From: Marinomonas flavescens
GTDB taxonomy: Bacteria; Pseudomonadota; Gammaproteobacteria; Pseudomonadales; Marinomonadaceae
Reading direction: 5' to 3'
Assembly (NCBI RefSeq): GCF_004352835.1
Contig: NZ_SJSB01000010.1
Coordinates: 62,001-126,000 of the forward strand
DNA length: 64,000 nt
In this document: one piece after another, positions 25,422 through 34,196 of the stretch
Numbering within the stretch: position 1 is the stretch's first letter
Layout of the letters: each line of letters starts with the position of its first letter
Notes under the pieces: model-generated
Told to the model about the DNA's origin: nothing
The model's database searches: none
What the model saw: the letters and a program-made list of their open reading frames with translations, nothing else
Program-made: the position numbers and the translations under genes

Positions 25422-26327
25422 TTAAAAGTAGCCCTGTTTTTTCTTCTCTTCCATAGACCCTGCCGAGTCATGGTCGATCATTCTGCCTTGGCGCTCTGAA
25501 CTGGTCGTTAGCAGCATTTCCTGAATGATTTCAGGTAATGAATCCGCTTCTGACTCAACCGCACCCGTCAATGGGTAACAGCCTAGTGTTCGAAAGCGTA
25601 CTGACTTCATTTCAGGTACTTCACCATTCAAAGGCATGCGTTCATCGTCAACCATGATCAAGGTACCATCACGCTCAACAACCGGACGCTTAGCAGAGAA
25701 GTAAAGAGGAACAATCGGAATACTCTCTAAATAGATGTATTGCCAGATATCCAGTTCAGTCCAGTTAGATAATGGGAAAACACGAATGCTCTCGCCTTTA
25801 TTGACTTTGCCGTTATAGATATTCCACAACTCTGGACGTTGGTTTTTTGGGTCCCAACGGTGTTGCTTATCACGGAAAGAATAGACGCGCTCTTTGGCAC
25901 GAGATTTCTCTTCGTCACGGCGCGCGCCACCAAAGGCCGCATCAAAACCATATTTGTCTAATGCTTGCTTTAGACCTTGAGTCTTCATTACATCGGTGTG
26001 TGTTGCGCTACCGTGAGTGAATGGCCCAATGCCTTGTTCAATCCCTTCTTGGTTTTGATGAACAATCAGTTCTAACCCTAATTTCGCGACCAATTCGTCA
26101 CGGAAGGTAATCATTTCTTTGAATTTCCAACCTGTGTCCACATGCATTAGTGGAAACGGAGGTTTACCAGGATAGAATGCTTTCATGGCAAGGTGCAGCA
26201 TTACCGCTGAGTCTTTACCAATGGAATAAAGCATTACTGGATTGTCAAATTCAGCAGCAACTTCACGAATAATGTGAATGCTTTCAGCTTCTAGCTGTTT
26301 TAGGTGAGTCAGTCTTGCCTCTGTCAT
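25422..26327 (-). CDS. cysD: Sulfate adenylyltransferase small subunit CysD
   Basis: This 301-residue ATP-pyrophosphatase-fold enzyme joins sulfate and ATP, with CysN. It has the PP-loop [20 protein letters not shown] (about 33-52), [11 protein letters not shown], and the family motifs [20 protein letters not shown] and [20 protein letters not shown] near the C-terminus. Length matches E. coli (302). It is the first gene of the cysDN pair; no cysG, cysC or cysH is in the window. No CysB site was identified in the 104 bp before the terminator of the next gene. Confidence 0.97.
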   Translation of the reverse strand: MTEARLTHLKQLEAESIHIIREVAAEFDNPVMLYSIGKDSAVMLHLAMKAFYPGKPPFPLMHVDTGWKFKEMITFRDELVAKLGLELIVHQNQEGIEQGIGPFTHGSATHTDVMKTQGLKQALDKYGFDAAFGGARRDEEKSRAKERVYSFRDKQHRWDPKNQRPELWNIYNGKVNKGESIRVFPLSNWTELDIWQYIYLESIPIVPLYFSAKRPVVERDGTLIMVDDERMPLNGEVPEMKSVRFRTLGCYPLTGAVESEADSLPEIIQEMLLTTSSERQGRMIDHDSAGSMEEKKKQGYF

Positions 26328-26434
26328 AATTTCCCATCTCTGTTGTATGGCTGAGCATTTATTTTTTCACTATAACATGCATTTACGTTATAAAAACCAA
26401 TACAACTAGACCGAATTGATATATTGATATTTAA

Positions 26435-26457
26435 AAAGGCTCATAAGCTGAGCCTTT
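26435..26457 (-). terminator. Terminator downstream of trhP
   Basis: AAAGGCTCA (26435-26443) pairs with TGAGCCTTT (26449-26457) around a 5-nt loop. The minus strand continues TTTTTAAAT. It lies 35 bp after the trhP stop. Confidence 0.8.
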
Positions 26458-26491
26458 ATAGAAAACCAACATACAACCAAATTTGGGATTC

Positions 26492-27838
26492 TTAAGCGTT
26501 CGGTAAATTTCTCATTATTAAGCCATACTCAAGCCCTTCAGGCCTTACAGGCATTGGGATACGAACTACATGACCAGACCCTGGAGCCACATTCACTCGC
26601 TCCCCTTTTCTATTTTCTATTACCTTTAATTCGATCAATTGACTCCCCGATGGCGTCATCAGCTCTAAACTATCACCCACTTGGAAACGGTTTTTTACCT
26701 CTACGGTCAGCCAACCGTTATGCCAATCTGACATTTCTCCAACAAACTGTTGCTGTGTTGATAGGGAATTCCCATGTTGATAATTCTGATACTTGTCATG
26801 CACATGCCGACGATAAAAACCTTCCGTGTAACCCCGATGCGCCAACCCCTCTAATTTATCCATTAACCCCATATCAAACGCTTTGCCATAGGTTGCATCA
26901 TCAATGGCTTGACGATAGAGCTGAGCGGTACGAGCTGCGTAGAAATGTGATTTTGTGCGACCTTCGATTTTTAATGAATGCACGCCCATTTCTATCAACT
27001 TTTCAACGTGCTGGATGGCCCGTAAATCTCGACTGTTCATAATGTAAGTGCCGTGCTCATCTTCAAAAGCGGGCATAAACTCCCCTTCACGCCCCTGCTC
27101 TCGTAACAACACCACTTCATCAAACGGCTTGCCCATGCCCAGCGTTGTTTGGTCTTTAGGATCAAAAAGTTGGGCGCCTAAATGACTATTATCAGCGGGT
27201 ACTATGTCGCCACTGATGTCTTCTCTCGCGGCTTTTACATCGTATTGCCAGCGGCAAGAATTAGTACACGAACCTTGGTTTGGATCGCGGCGATTGAAAT
27301 AACCAGACAACAAACAACGCCCAGAATAGGCAATGCACAAGGAACCATGCACAAAGGTTTCAATTTCCATGTCTGGCACCATGGTACGGATTTCACCAAT
27401 TTCTTCTAACGACAACTCCCGCGAAAGAATCACGCGACTCAAGCCATAGTCACGCCAAAATTTCACCGTCGCCCAGTTCACGGCATTGGCCTGTACGGAC
27501 AAATGAATCGGCATCTCAGGAAATTTTTCTTTGACCAACATCATCATGCCAGGGTCCGACATAATGAGCGCGTCTGGCCCCATTTCAATTACGGGTTCGA
27601 TGTCTTTAAGGTAGGTTTTGATTTTGGCATTGTGTGGCGCAATGTTGCTCGCCACATACAGCTGTTTACCTTGCTGATGAGCTTCTTCGATGCCGACCGC
27701 TAAGTTCGCCATATCAAAGTCATTGTTGCGCACCCGCAAACTATAACGCGGCTGTCCGGCGTAAACGGCATCGGAGCCATAGGCGAACGCATAGCGCATG
27801 TTTTTAAGCGTACCGGCAGGAGAAAGTAATTCGGTCAT
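26492..27838 (-). CDS. trhP: tRNA 5-hydroxyuridine modification protein TrhP (YegQ, peptidase U32 family)
   Basis: This 448-residue protein belongs to the U32 family branch that makes 5-hydroxyuridine at position 34 of tRNA. It starts MTELLSPAGTLKNMRYAFAY at 27838, the usual family N-terminus; the longer frame from 27940 adds 34 unrelated residues. The U32 core is LYVASNIAPHNAKI, ETFVHGSLCIAYSGRCLLSG and the Cys-rich NQGSCTNSCRWQYDV (probable Fe-S ligands), followed by SLKIEGRTKSHFYAARTAQL. The C-terminal beta-barrel spans about 370-448. Prephenate supply is needed in E. coli. It has its own terminator. Confidence 0.93.
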   Translation of the reverse strand: MTELLSPAGTLKNMRYAFAYGSDAVYAGQPRYSLRVRNNDFDMANLAVGIEEAHQQGKQLYVASNIAPHNAKIKTYLKDIEPVIEMGPDALIMSDPGMMMLVKEKFPEMPIHLSVQANAVNWATVKFWRDYGLSRVILSRELSLEEIGEIRTMVPDMEIETFVHGSLCIAYSGRCLLSGYFNRRDPNQGSCTNSCRWQYDVKAAREDISGDIVPADNSHLGAQLFDPKDQTTLGMGKPFDEVVLLREQGREGEFMPAFEDEHGTYIMNSRDLRAIQHVEKLIEMGVHSLKIEGRTKSHFYAARTAQLYRQAIDDATYGKAFDMGLMDKLEGLAHRGYTEGFYRRHVHDKYQNYQHGNSLSTQQQFVGEMSDWHNGWLTVEVKNRFQVGDSLELMTPSGSQLIELKVIENRKGERVNVAPGSGHVVRIPMPVRPEGLEYGLIMRNLPNA

Positions 27839-27914
27839 AACGTCACTAATCTTGATTGGAATGAATGCGCGCATTCTACCCAAACTCTTCTGTGACGCTA
27901 TTTGAGGCAATAAA

Positions 27915-27937
27915 AAAGGCCGAACAAGTCGGCCTTT
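27915..27937 (-). terminator. Terminator of the coiled-coil membrane protein gene
   Basis: AAAGGCCGA (27915-27923) pairs with TCGGCCTTT (27929-27937), followed on the minus strand by six T. It lies 17 bp after the stop. Confidence 0.9.
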
Positions 27938-27954
27938 CAATGATTCAAATCAAT

Positions 27955-28884
27955 CTAATTTGATTCTGTATTCAACTGCTGCTGCAGTAATAGCTGGTTA
28001 ATCTGTTTATTCAAGCGAAGCATTTGTGCATTCATTTGTGACCGGAAGGCATCATTTGAGTCTATCGCATCTTGATATTTTTTAAGCGTCTGCTTAATGT
28101 TTGACAGCTCTGCGGCACTCAGGCCAGCAGAATTGTTCGCAAGCGACTTAACCTTCTTCTGTAATGAATCAATATCTTGCGACGCTTGATCAAGACTTAA
28201 TGCTTGCGCCTCGTCATTACCTTTTTGTAAAGCCACCTCTTTCTCTAAGCTTGCTTGCTTATCTAATGCCGCCGCTAACTGTTTCGTTAATGGTTTGACC
28301 GTTTTATCAATCTCGGCAACGGAGGTGATTAACTTATTGTAATTTGCTTCCAAATCATTGAACGCATTATTTTGAATCGCGATTCTTTGTGTTTGAGTTG
28401 AAACCGCATCGTTCATAATAGACAGCTTTTTCTGCATCGCCGTAATAGCATCGGAGTGATCCGAAAGCGTTTTGCGATTTGTATCATAAGCAATGGCCCA
28501 AAGCTTACGAATCTCACTGTCGTGATTCTTTAACGTTTGTTCAACGGTTTCGCCTTGTTTGTTGGCTGACACGTCTGCTGCTAATAATTGATGATCAAGG
28601 TTTTCAATCTTCCCTTTGGTACCCGATAACTCCTCACGCAGCTGCAGGTTTTGTTGCCAAAGCCAGTAGCCCGCTCCAGCGGCAGCGGCTAAAATCAAAA
28701 TAAGCAGTATATAGAGGCCTGTTAATTTTGGCTTTCTATAGACGACATTACCCGTAGGTACTGACGCTCTTGCAGGTGGAGGGTTAAGCCGGCGCTTAGG
28801 TGTACTTGATGATGGCCTTCTGTCGCTAACTTCATCTTGGTCTAGCTTAAGGCTTGGAATATCTACGTCTTCGTCTCTAGGCAT
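27955..28884 (-). CDS. Coiled-coil single-pass inner-membrane protein, function unknown
   Basis: This 309-residue protein has a charged, Pro/Ser-rich cytoplasmic N-terminus (about 1-52), one transmembrane helix (about 54-76, LTGLYILLILILAAAAGAGY), and then a periplasmic region that is nearly all predicted coiled coil (about 78-305). The coiled coil has heptad-like stretches such as LREELSGTKGKIENLDHQLL and QMLRLNKQINQLLLQQQLNT. I do not recognise it. Topology recalls small scaffold or division-associated proteins such as ZapG-like or TolA-type stalks, but no motif supports a role. It forms a single-gene unit opposite sodB. Confidence 0.8.
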   Translation of the reverse strand: MPRDEDVDIPSLKLDQDEVSDRRPSSSTPKRRLNPPPARASVPTGNVVYRKPKLTGLYILLILILAAAAGAGYWLWQQNLQLREELSGTKGKIENLDHQLLAADVSANKQGETVEQTLKNHDSEIRKLWAIAYDTNRKTLSDHSDAITAMQKKLSIMNDAVSTQTQRIAIQNNAFNDLEANYNKLITSVAEIDKTVKPLTKQLAAALDKQASLEKEVALQKGNDEAQALSLDQASQDIDSLQKKVKSLANNSAGLSAAELSNIKQTLKKYQDAIDSNDAFRSQMNAQMLRLNKQINQLLLQQQLNTESN

Positions 28885-29040
28885 GGAAATCTTATGTCTT
28901 CGCTATTAATAAAAATTATGGAATTAATAACCATACAAACTTAATGAATATTATCTTCCAAAGTTCGATGCTACTATATAAGCACCATTAACTGCTTGAT
29001 AACAAGCATTTTTCGTTAATATAAAGCAAGGAGAATAGAA

Positions 29041-29625
29041 ATGGCTTTTGAATTACCCGCTCTTCCTTTTGCCAAAGATGCACTAGAGCCGCACATGTCT
29101 GTAGAGACACTTGAGTACCACTACGGTAAACATCACAATACTTACGTAGTAAAACTTAACGGCTTGATTCCTGGTACTGAATACGAAAACAAATCTCTAG
29201 AAGAGATTATCACTTCAGCACCAGCTGGTGGCGTTTTCAACAACGCTGCTCAAATCTGGAACCACACTTTCTTCTGGAATAGCTTAAGCCCTAATGGCGG
29301 CGGCGAACCAACTGGCGCACTGGCTGATGCCATCAATGCAAAATGGGGTTCTTTTGCTAAATTCCAAGAAGCATTCAATGACAAAGCAGTGAACAACTTC
29401 GGTTCTAGCTGGACTTGGCTAGTGAAAACTGCAGACGGATCTTTAGACATTGTTAATACTAGCAACGCTGGTACTCCAATGACTGATGGCCTAACAGCAA
29501 TTATCACAGTTGATTTGTGGGAACACGCTTACTACATTGATTACCGCAATGTACGTCCTGACTACCTTAAAGGTTTCTGGGCATTGGCTAACTGGGAATT
29601 TGCAGCAGCAAACTTCTCAGCTTAA
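29041..29625 (+). CDS. sodB: Iron superoxide dismutase SodB
   Basis: This 194-residue cytoplasmic dismutase has the Fe/Mn-SOD ligands in [12 protein letters not shown] (His27), [12 protein letters not shown] (second His), and [19 protein letters not shown] (Asp and third His). The [20 protein letters not shown] context and length point to the Fe type rather than the Mn type. There is no signal peptide. The ribosome-binding site is AAGGAGAA, 6 nt before the ATG. Confidence 0.97.
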   Translation: MAFELPALPFAKDALEPHMSVETLEYHYGKHHNTYVVKLNGLIPGTEYENKSLEEIITSAPAGGVFNNAAQIWNHTFFWNSLSPNGGGEPTGALADAINAKWGSFAKFQEAFNDKAVNNFGSSWTWLVKTADGSLDIVNTSNAGTPMTDGLTAIITVDLWEHAYYIDYRNVRPDYLKGFWALANWEFAAANFSA

Positions 29626-29647
29626 GTCACATTTACGATATGCAGTC

Positions 29648-29671
29648 AAAACGCGGCTTATGCCGCGTTTT
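29648..29671 (+). terminator. Terminator of sodB
   Basis: AAAACGCGGC (29648-29657) pairs with GCCGCGTTTT (29662-29671) around TTAT, followed by a T-run. It may also serve the convergent TerB-like gene. Confidence 0.92.
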
Positions 29672-29686
29672 TTTATTGCTCAAAAA

Positions 29687-30130
29687 CTACTCAGCTTCTA
29701 TTTCCGCTTGTACCGACAATTTTGCCTGAATAAATTCTGAATGCGGCATAAAGAGCAACTCACTAATACGACGTATGCGATGGTCTTCATAAGCGTCCAC
29801 AACACCGTCTGCAAAAGCGACTCGCCACAAGCCTTTTACAAGCTCGACTTTTTGCTCTACCGATGCACTTTCATTAATGACTTTAGTAAATTGATAAAGG
29901 TCATTAGCGTTTGAAACGCCTGCTTTTGCCTCTTCATACAAAGTATCAATTTCGTCTTCTAAATCCGTTTCTTCACGTAAAAAACGTTTGACCTGCTCAA
30001 CTTCACGGTCATTTATTTCATCGTCCGCCATCATAACTTCCAGCAGCAACGCGGCGATCGCCTCTTGATAACTAATGCGCTTTTCTGGCTCTACAGAAAT
30101 TTGAAATAAAACTTTTAAGGCTTGAAACAT
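29687..30130 (-). CDS. TerB-like (tellurite-resistance/DjlA-fold) helical protein
   Basis: This 147-residue all-helical protein matches the TerB/TerB-like family. The two acidic calcium-site-like loops are LEVMMADDEINDREVEQVKR (about 31-50) and WRVAFADGVVDAYEDHRIRR (about 103-122), in the expected symmetrical positions. The family occurs alone in many proteobacteria, where it has no proven tellurite role. It overlaps the upstream gene by 16 bp, so the two are coupled. No terC, terD or related genes are nearby. Confidence 0.88.
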   Translation of the reverse strand: MFQALKVLFQISVEPEKRISYQEAIAALLLEVMMADDEINDREVEQVKRFLREETDLEDEIDTLYEEAKAGVSNANDLYQFTKVINESASVEQKVELVKGLWRVAFADGVVDAYEDHRIRRISELLFMPHSEFIQAKLSVQAEIEAE

Positions 30131-30618
30131 GCATTCTCCGGGATATTATTAATTGAATGGCGCAGCTCGTCGATTAATACATTTGGAAATTGACGATAAT
30201 CTAAGTATGGGCACCAAATATAATTCGGCGTCAAAAAGGCAACATGTCGCTGCCCTAACGTAGTCGCCTCATCTGCAATGACGATTTCGTCTCGAAATCC
30301 ATTGCCAACAATAAACGTGATTCCTGTTATCAGTTTTAGCTGTTCAGCATCGAAGATGATAGTGACATTGCCCGACAACATTTCATCACGCCATTGTCGC
30401 CAGTCCTCAAGCTTTGGCACCGTTAACTTTGACATTATGGTTAAAATTTTTCGCCAATGATTGCCATTTAGATTAATAAGCTCAGACACATATTCCGCTA
30501 CCAGCCCTTCTTCCATACTCTTTAATGGCAATATAGGCTTGTTTGGTAAAAGAAATACATAATCGGCTTCCCCTAATGGCACTCCGATATTTTTAGCTGG
30601 ATCTTGCTCTGTACTCAT
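30115..30618 (-). CDS. Hypothetical protein coupled to the TerB-like gene
   Basis: I do not recognise this 167-residue protein (from ATG 30618, MSTEQDPAKNIGVPLGEADY). It is soluble and acidic with alternating strands (VFLLPNKPILPLKSMEEG, VTIIFDAEQLKLITGITFIV) and no signal peptide or catalytic motif. A GTG at 30642 would add 8 residues, but it lacks a ribosome-binding site; the chosen ATG has AGAGG 12 nt upstream, so the start is uncertain. Its 3' end overlaps the TerB-like gene by 16 bp, implying a shared function. The 213-bp region upstream holds only A/T-rich sequence and the next gene's promoter. Confidence 0.75.
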   Translation of the reverse strand: MSTEQDPAKNIGVPLGEADYVFLLPNKPILPLKSMEEGLVAEYVSELINLNGNHWRKILTIMSKLTVPKLEDWRQWRDEMLSGNVTIIFDAEQLKLITGITFIVGNGFRDEIVIADEATTLGQRHVAFLTPNYIWCPYLDYRQFPNVLIDELRHSINNIPENACFKP

Positions 30619-30856
30619 TAACTTACAAAACCTCTGTGCCACATCATTAAAAGAGCGTTAACTTAATTACTGCATTGAAGAACATTTTAATCTAAGTAGT
30701 CTATCAGATTTAGGATATCCGAGTTACTTTGGTCAAGACTGTGCACTAAGGCAATCATCTCTAGAATATATTGTAACAAGGAATAGTTTTTATATTAGAT
30801 TTAGCTTATATTTAACAATAACATTAGAAACAACTAATATTAATGAGGCACCACAA

Positions 30857-31255
30857 ATGACTTCTATTTTTAACCCATTGGCTGGCGGACTCCTAATCGG
30901 GCTCGCCGCTGCCATTTACCTTATCACAACCGGAAAAGTACTTGGCATAAGCGGAATACTATCCCAAGCTTTGTTCCAACAAAAAAGGTTCATCCCTTTG
31001 GTTTTTCTAGTCGGCTTAGTCATCGGTGGCAGCGCCTACGGAACACTAACAAACCAAACCGTTCCTTTCCCTGATGTCAGAAGCCCGTTTTTATTGATCA
31101 TTTCAGGCTTACTTGTTGGTTACGGCACACGATTAGGAAGCGGCTGCACTAGTGGTCACGGGGTTTGCGGACTTGCTCGTTTATCACCGCGCTCTATTGT
31201 CGCGACCGGAATTTTTATGGCGACTGCCATTATAACCGTCTACTTTACAAAATAA
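30857..31255 (+). CDS. YeeE/YedE family membrane transporter, first half
   Basis: This 132-residue integral membrane protein has about four transmembrane helices and corresponds to the N-terminal half of the YeeE/YedE (TsuA) thiosulfate/sulfur transporter family. The hallmark TRLGSGCTSGHGVCGLARLS (Cys in the pore loop) is present near residues 93-112. The second half is encoded 10 bp downstream. The 16-nt inverted repeat ATTAG-N6-CTAAT at 30823-30838, just upstream of the start, could be an operator. No rhodanese, persulfide dioxygenase or ArsR/BigR gene is adjacent, though these often accompany the pair. Confidence 0.9.
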   Translation: MTSIFNPLAGGLLIGLAAAIYLITTGKVLGISGILSQALFQQKRFIPLVFLVGLVIGGSAYGTLTNQTVPFPDVRSPFLLIISGLLVGYGTRLGSGCTSGHGVCGLARLSPRSIVATGIFMATAIITVYFTK

Positions 31256-31265
31256 GGAAACCACT

Positions 31266-31673
31266 GTGATTCTTTTTATAACACTCATTTGCGGATTACT
31301 TTTTGGCTTCGGCCTAGCACTGTCTGAAATGACTAACCCTGCGGTTGTTATTGGCTTCTTAGATATTTTTGGTGATTGGAACCCTTCACTCATTATCGTC
31401 ATGGGATCTGCCGTTTTCGTTAGTATGATTGGCTATTTAATCAGTAAAAAACAAATAAAACCTTTCTTCACTCAAGTATGGTCATTGCCTACGTCTAGAA
31501 TTATTGACAGAAAATTAGTCTGCGGCAGCGCCCTGTTTGGGATAGGCTGGGGATTAAGCGGCTACTGCCCAGGACCTGGTTTAACATCGTTAACGAACAA
31601 CCCAGCTGAAGGCATTTATTTCGTTCTGGCACTTGTTTTGGGCAGTGCTATTTACCATATTCAAACACGTTAA
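31266..31673 (+). CDS. YeeE/YedE family membrane transporter, second half (DUF6691-like)
   Basis: This 135-residue integral membrane protein with four predicted helices carries the second pore motif GIGWGLSGYCPGPGLTSL (Cys near residue 101). Together with the preceding gene it would make the eight- to nine-helix transporter that E. coli encodes as one chain. GTG at 31266 is the apparent start, with an AAGGA ribosome-binding site 8 nt upstream. The likely substrate is thiosulfate or a related sulfur species, by family. Confidence 0.9.
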   Translation: MILFITLICGLLFGFGLALSEMTNPAVVIGFLDIFGDWNPSLIIVMGSAVFVSMIGYLISKKQIKPFFTQVWSLPTSRIIDRKLVCGSALFGIGWGLSGYCPGPGLTSLTNNPAEGIYFVLALVLGSAIYHIQTR

Positions 31674-31747
31674 TAAGGACTTAAGTGGCTCTAAAAATTA
31701 AGATATTTTGAGTGGCCTTTTTTTTGTTGTAAAAATACAAAAAAAAC

Positions 31748-31776
31748 TTGACGCTGACGCTTTAGGGTTTTAAATT
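31748..31776 (+). promoter_or_regulatory. Promoter of the ornithine decarboxylase gene
   Basis: TTGACG (31748-31753) and TAAATT (31771-31776) are 17 nt apart. Initiation would fall near 31783, leaving a leader of about 157 nt before the ATG at 31940. Confidence 0.7.
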
Positions 31777-31782
31777 GCGCCC

Positions 31783-31893
31783 GCGTCATTGCTGAACATA
31801 ATCCGTACCGCTTAAACTGCTGCGCTAGTCGCTTAAGGCTCTATAGCCGGATAAGTAACAGCCACAAGTAGGATGGGGGGGAGGTAAAGACGC
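31783..31893 (+). ncRNA. Candidate structured leader RNA (cis-regulatory) of ornithine decarboxylase
   Basis: From the predicted transcript start, GCGTC (31783-31787) can pair with GACGC (31889-31893) to close a ~110-nt structure. Inside, ATCCG (31801-31805) pairs with CGGAT (31848-31852), CTTAA (31811-31815) with TTAAG (31833-31837), and ACT (31816-31818) with AGT (31827-31829). An alternative GGCT-CTAT-AGCC hairpin (31837-31848) competes with part of this fold. A G7 run occurs at 31875-31881. No intrinsic terminator follows, so control would be at translation or stability. Coordinates are inferred from hand-made pairings, not a folding calculation. The family is unknown to me. Confidence 0.5.
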
Positions 31894-31939
31894 TCGTACT
31901 TTAACTCGGTTTATGTTTAGCCAAAAGGAACTCTACACC

Positions 31940-33106
31940 ATGACGATTGACGTCCACTCTTTTTACTCTCCAGAACGTTTCGCTCGCTTTAAAGCATTTG
32001 CAGAAACCAAAGAAACCCCATTTGTTGTTATCGATACTAGCATTATTGATGAAGCCTATACTGAAATCACAACAGGCTTTCCAGTTGCCGATATTTTTTA
32101 CGCGATTAAGGCCAATCCTGCGCCAGAAGTGCTGACTTTGTTGCGTGATCGCGGCTCAAATTTTGATGTTGCCTCACGTTATGAGCTGGATAAATTATTC
32201 GCCATTGGTGGAATATCACCAGATCGAGTGAGTTACGGTAATACCATTAAAAAAGCGCAAGACGTTCGCTATTTCTATGAAAAAGGCGTTCGTATGTTTG
32301 CGACAGATGCTGAAGCTGATTTGCGCAACATTGCAAAAGCAGCGCCAGGCTCACGAATTTATGTTCGTATTTTGACGGAAGGCACCGTCACTGCCGACTG
32401 GCCATTATCTCGTAAATTTGGCTGCCGACCTGATATGGCGATGGATTTGTTAGTGTTAGCAAAAGAACTTGGGCTTGTTCCTTACGGCATCTCTTTTCAC
32501 GTGGGCTCTCAGCAGCGTGATATTGGTGCTTGGGATGCAGCCATTGCCAGTGTTAAGGTGATTTTTGAGCGTTTGAAAGAAGAAGACGATATTGAGCTTC
32601 AAATGATTAACATGGGTGGCGGCTTTCCAGCCAATTACATCGCTCGCACCAATGAGCTATCGACCTACGCAGAAGAAATTTCGCGTTTCTTAGAAGAAGA
32701 TTTTGGTACTGAATTACCACGAATCATCTTAGAACCAGGTCGATCTTTGATTTCTAACGCTGGCGTTTTGGTTAGTGAGGTCGTGTTGATTTCAAGAAAA
32801 TCTAACACGGCTCTAAATCGCTGGGTATACACTGATGTGGGTAAATTTTCAGGGCTTATTGAAACCCTAGACGAATCCATCAAATACCCTATTTATGTTG
32901 ATAAGAAAGGCGAGCTAGAAGAAGTAATTATCGCAGGACCGACCTGTGATAGTGCGGATATCATGTACGAAAACTACAAATACGGCTTGCCACTAAACTT
33001 GGCCATTGGTGATCGCATGTATTGGTTATCGACCGGCGCTTACACAACGACTTACAGCGCGGTTGAGTTTAATGGATTCCCACCATTGGCGTCCTACTAC
33101 CTGTAA
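31940..33106 (+). CDS. Ornithine/lysine decarboxylase, alanine-racemase-fold (type III) PLP enzyme
   Basis: This 388-residue enzyme decarboxylates ornithine (possibly also lysine) to putrescine (or cadaverine). The PLP-binding lysine is Lys57 in VADIFYAIKANPAP, and HVGSQQ, GGGFP, EPGRSL and GPTCDSADIM (catalytic Cys from the dimer partner) follow in order. It is the eukaryote-like ODC fold rather than the large SpeC/SpeF type of E. coli. I used ATG 31940 with AAGGAA 9 nt upstream; the frame from 31913 starts in the leader. It stands alone behind a long potentially structured leader and ends at a terminator, so regulation by polyamines through the leader is a reasonable hypothesis. Confidence 0.93.
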   Translation: MTIDVHSFYSPERFARFKAFAETKETPFVVIDTSIIDEAYTEITTGFPVADIFYAIKANPAPEVLTLLRDRGSNFDVASRYELDKLFAIGGISPDRVSYGNTIKKAQDVRYFYEKGVRMFATDAEADLRNIAKAAPGSRIYVRILTEGTVTADWPLSRKFGCRPDMAMDLLVLAKELGLVPYGISFHVGSQQRDIGAWDAAIASVKVIFERLKEEDDIELQMINMGGGFPANYIARTNELSTYAEEISRFLEEDFGTELPRIILEPGRSLISNAGVLVSEVVLISRKSNTALNRWVYTDVGKFSGLIETLDESIKYPIYVDKKGELEEVIIAGPTCDSADIMYENYKYGLPLNLAIGDRMYWLSTGAYTTTYSAVEFNGFPPLASYYL

Positions 33107-33139
33107 GTAAGCCGCTTAATGTAAATTGATACTATGAAG

Positions 33140-33167
33140 AGCCCTATAGGTAACACCCTGTAGGGCT
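33140..33167 (+). terminator. Terminator of the ornithine decarboxylase gene
   Basis: An 11-bp stem (33140-33150 with 33157-33167, one G-U pair) is followed by seven T. It lies 33 bp after the stop. Confidence 0.92.
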
Positions 33168-33268
33168 TTTTTTATTTGAGCCAAGTACATAAATAATAGA
33201 CGCATTAAGAGTGTTGCAGTAACGACAGAGTTAAGGATAATTGCTCACATCAATATAAGGAGAATGGT

Positions 33269-34123
33269 TTGTCTTACTCAGTGTGTGATATCAGCATTTA
33301 CCCGATCAAGTCTATTAAAGGCATTTCTCTACCATCTAGTCCAGTCAATTTAGATGGCCTGTGGGGAGATCGTCGTTACATGATTACTAAACCAAACGGC
33401 GATTTTATCACCGGCAGAGAATACCCCACTCTCACTTTACTGGTAGCGTCACTGTTGCGCGAAGAGCGCTGGCAATTGACACACCCAGCGGCCTCATCAC
33501 CTTTAACACTCAACCCAGAGACCTTCAGCAAAGACTACCAAAACGTTGTCATTTGGGAAAACCCTGTCGCAGCACAATATTGCTCTAAAGAAGCAGACCA
33601 GTGGTTAAGCGAGATTCTAAACGAGGATGTAAAACTGGTGTACTTTGGTCATCAATCCGACCGTGTTACTAGCCGTCGACCTGACAAACCTGTCGCCTTT
33701 GCGGATGGTTACCCATTTTTACTGACCACCCGCGCCTCACTTGATGAGCTTAACCAACACTGCCCAGAGCACATCCAAATGGTACAATTTAGATCAAACA
33801 TAGTGGTCGAAGGAAGCCTACCTTTCGAGGAAGACACATGGAAGCGAATTAAAATAGGCGACGTCATTTTTGAGAACGTCAAACCTTGCGAACGCTGCAT
33901 ATTCACTACAGTTAACCCTGATACAGCTGAACGTAGCAAAAAGGGTGAACCCATGAAAACACTAGGCAAATTCCGCCTGATAAAAAAAGAAGGCGTCTTG
34001 TTTGGAATTAATCTTATTGCAGAAAACAGCGGCACTATTCAACAAGGAGACAGGGTAGAAGTCTTAGAATATCAAGACGCTCCAGCATTAGAAGACAGAC
34101 GCATCAAACCGAATGAGAGCTAA
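33269..34123 (+). CDS. YcbX-like MOSC domain protein (TTG start)
   Basis: This 284-residue protein has a MOSC N-terminal beta-barrel (about 1-115, ISIYPIKSIKGISLPSSPVN) and a MOSC domain (about 125-270). The latter carries FRSNIVVEG, the molybdenum-cofactor Cys in NVKPCERCIFTTVNPDTAER, and GEPMKTLGKFR, very like E. coli YcbX. YcbX continues into a 2Fe-2S ferredoxin domain; this one stops before it. YcbX detoxifies N-hydroxylated bases, and the role here is inferred. The start appears to be TTG: AAGGAG lies 5-6 nt before it, and the nearby ATG at 33264 is in another frame. Confidence 0.9.
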   Translation: MSYSVCDISIYPIKSIKGISLPSSPVNLDGLWGDRRYMITKPNGDFITGREYPTLTLLVASLLREERWQLTHPAASSPLTLNPETFSKDYQNVVIWENPVAAQYCSKEADQWLSEILNEDVKLVYFGHQSDRVTSRRPDKPVAFADGYPFLLTTRASLDELNQHCPEHIQMVQFRSNIVVEGSLPFEEDTWKRIKIGDVIFENVKPCERCIFTTVNPDTAERSKKGEPMKTLGKFRLIKKEGVLFGINLIAENSGTIQQGDRVEVLEYQDAPALEDRRIKPNES

Positions 34124-34145
34124 GCAGCACTTAACAGGCATTAAA

Positions 34146-34172
34146 AAAGGGAAGCCATAATAGCTTCCCTTT
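34146..34172. terminator. Bidirectional terminator between MOSC gene and ybiT
   Basis: AAAGGGAAGC (34146-34155) pairs with GCTTCCCTTT (34163-34172) with A and T runs outside. The flanking genes converge. Confidence 0.9.
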
Positions 34173-34196
34173 TATTAGGCATTTAAGACGCGTTTA

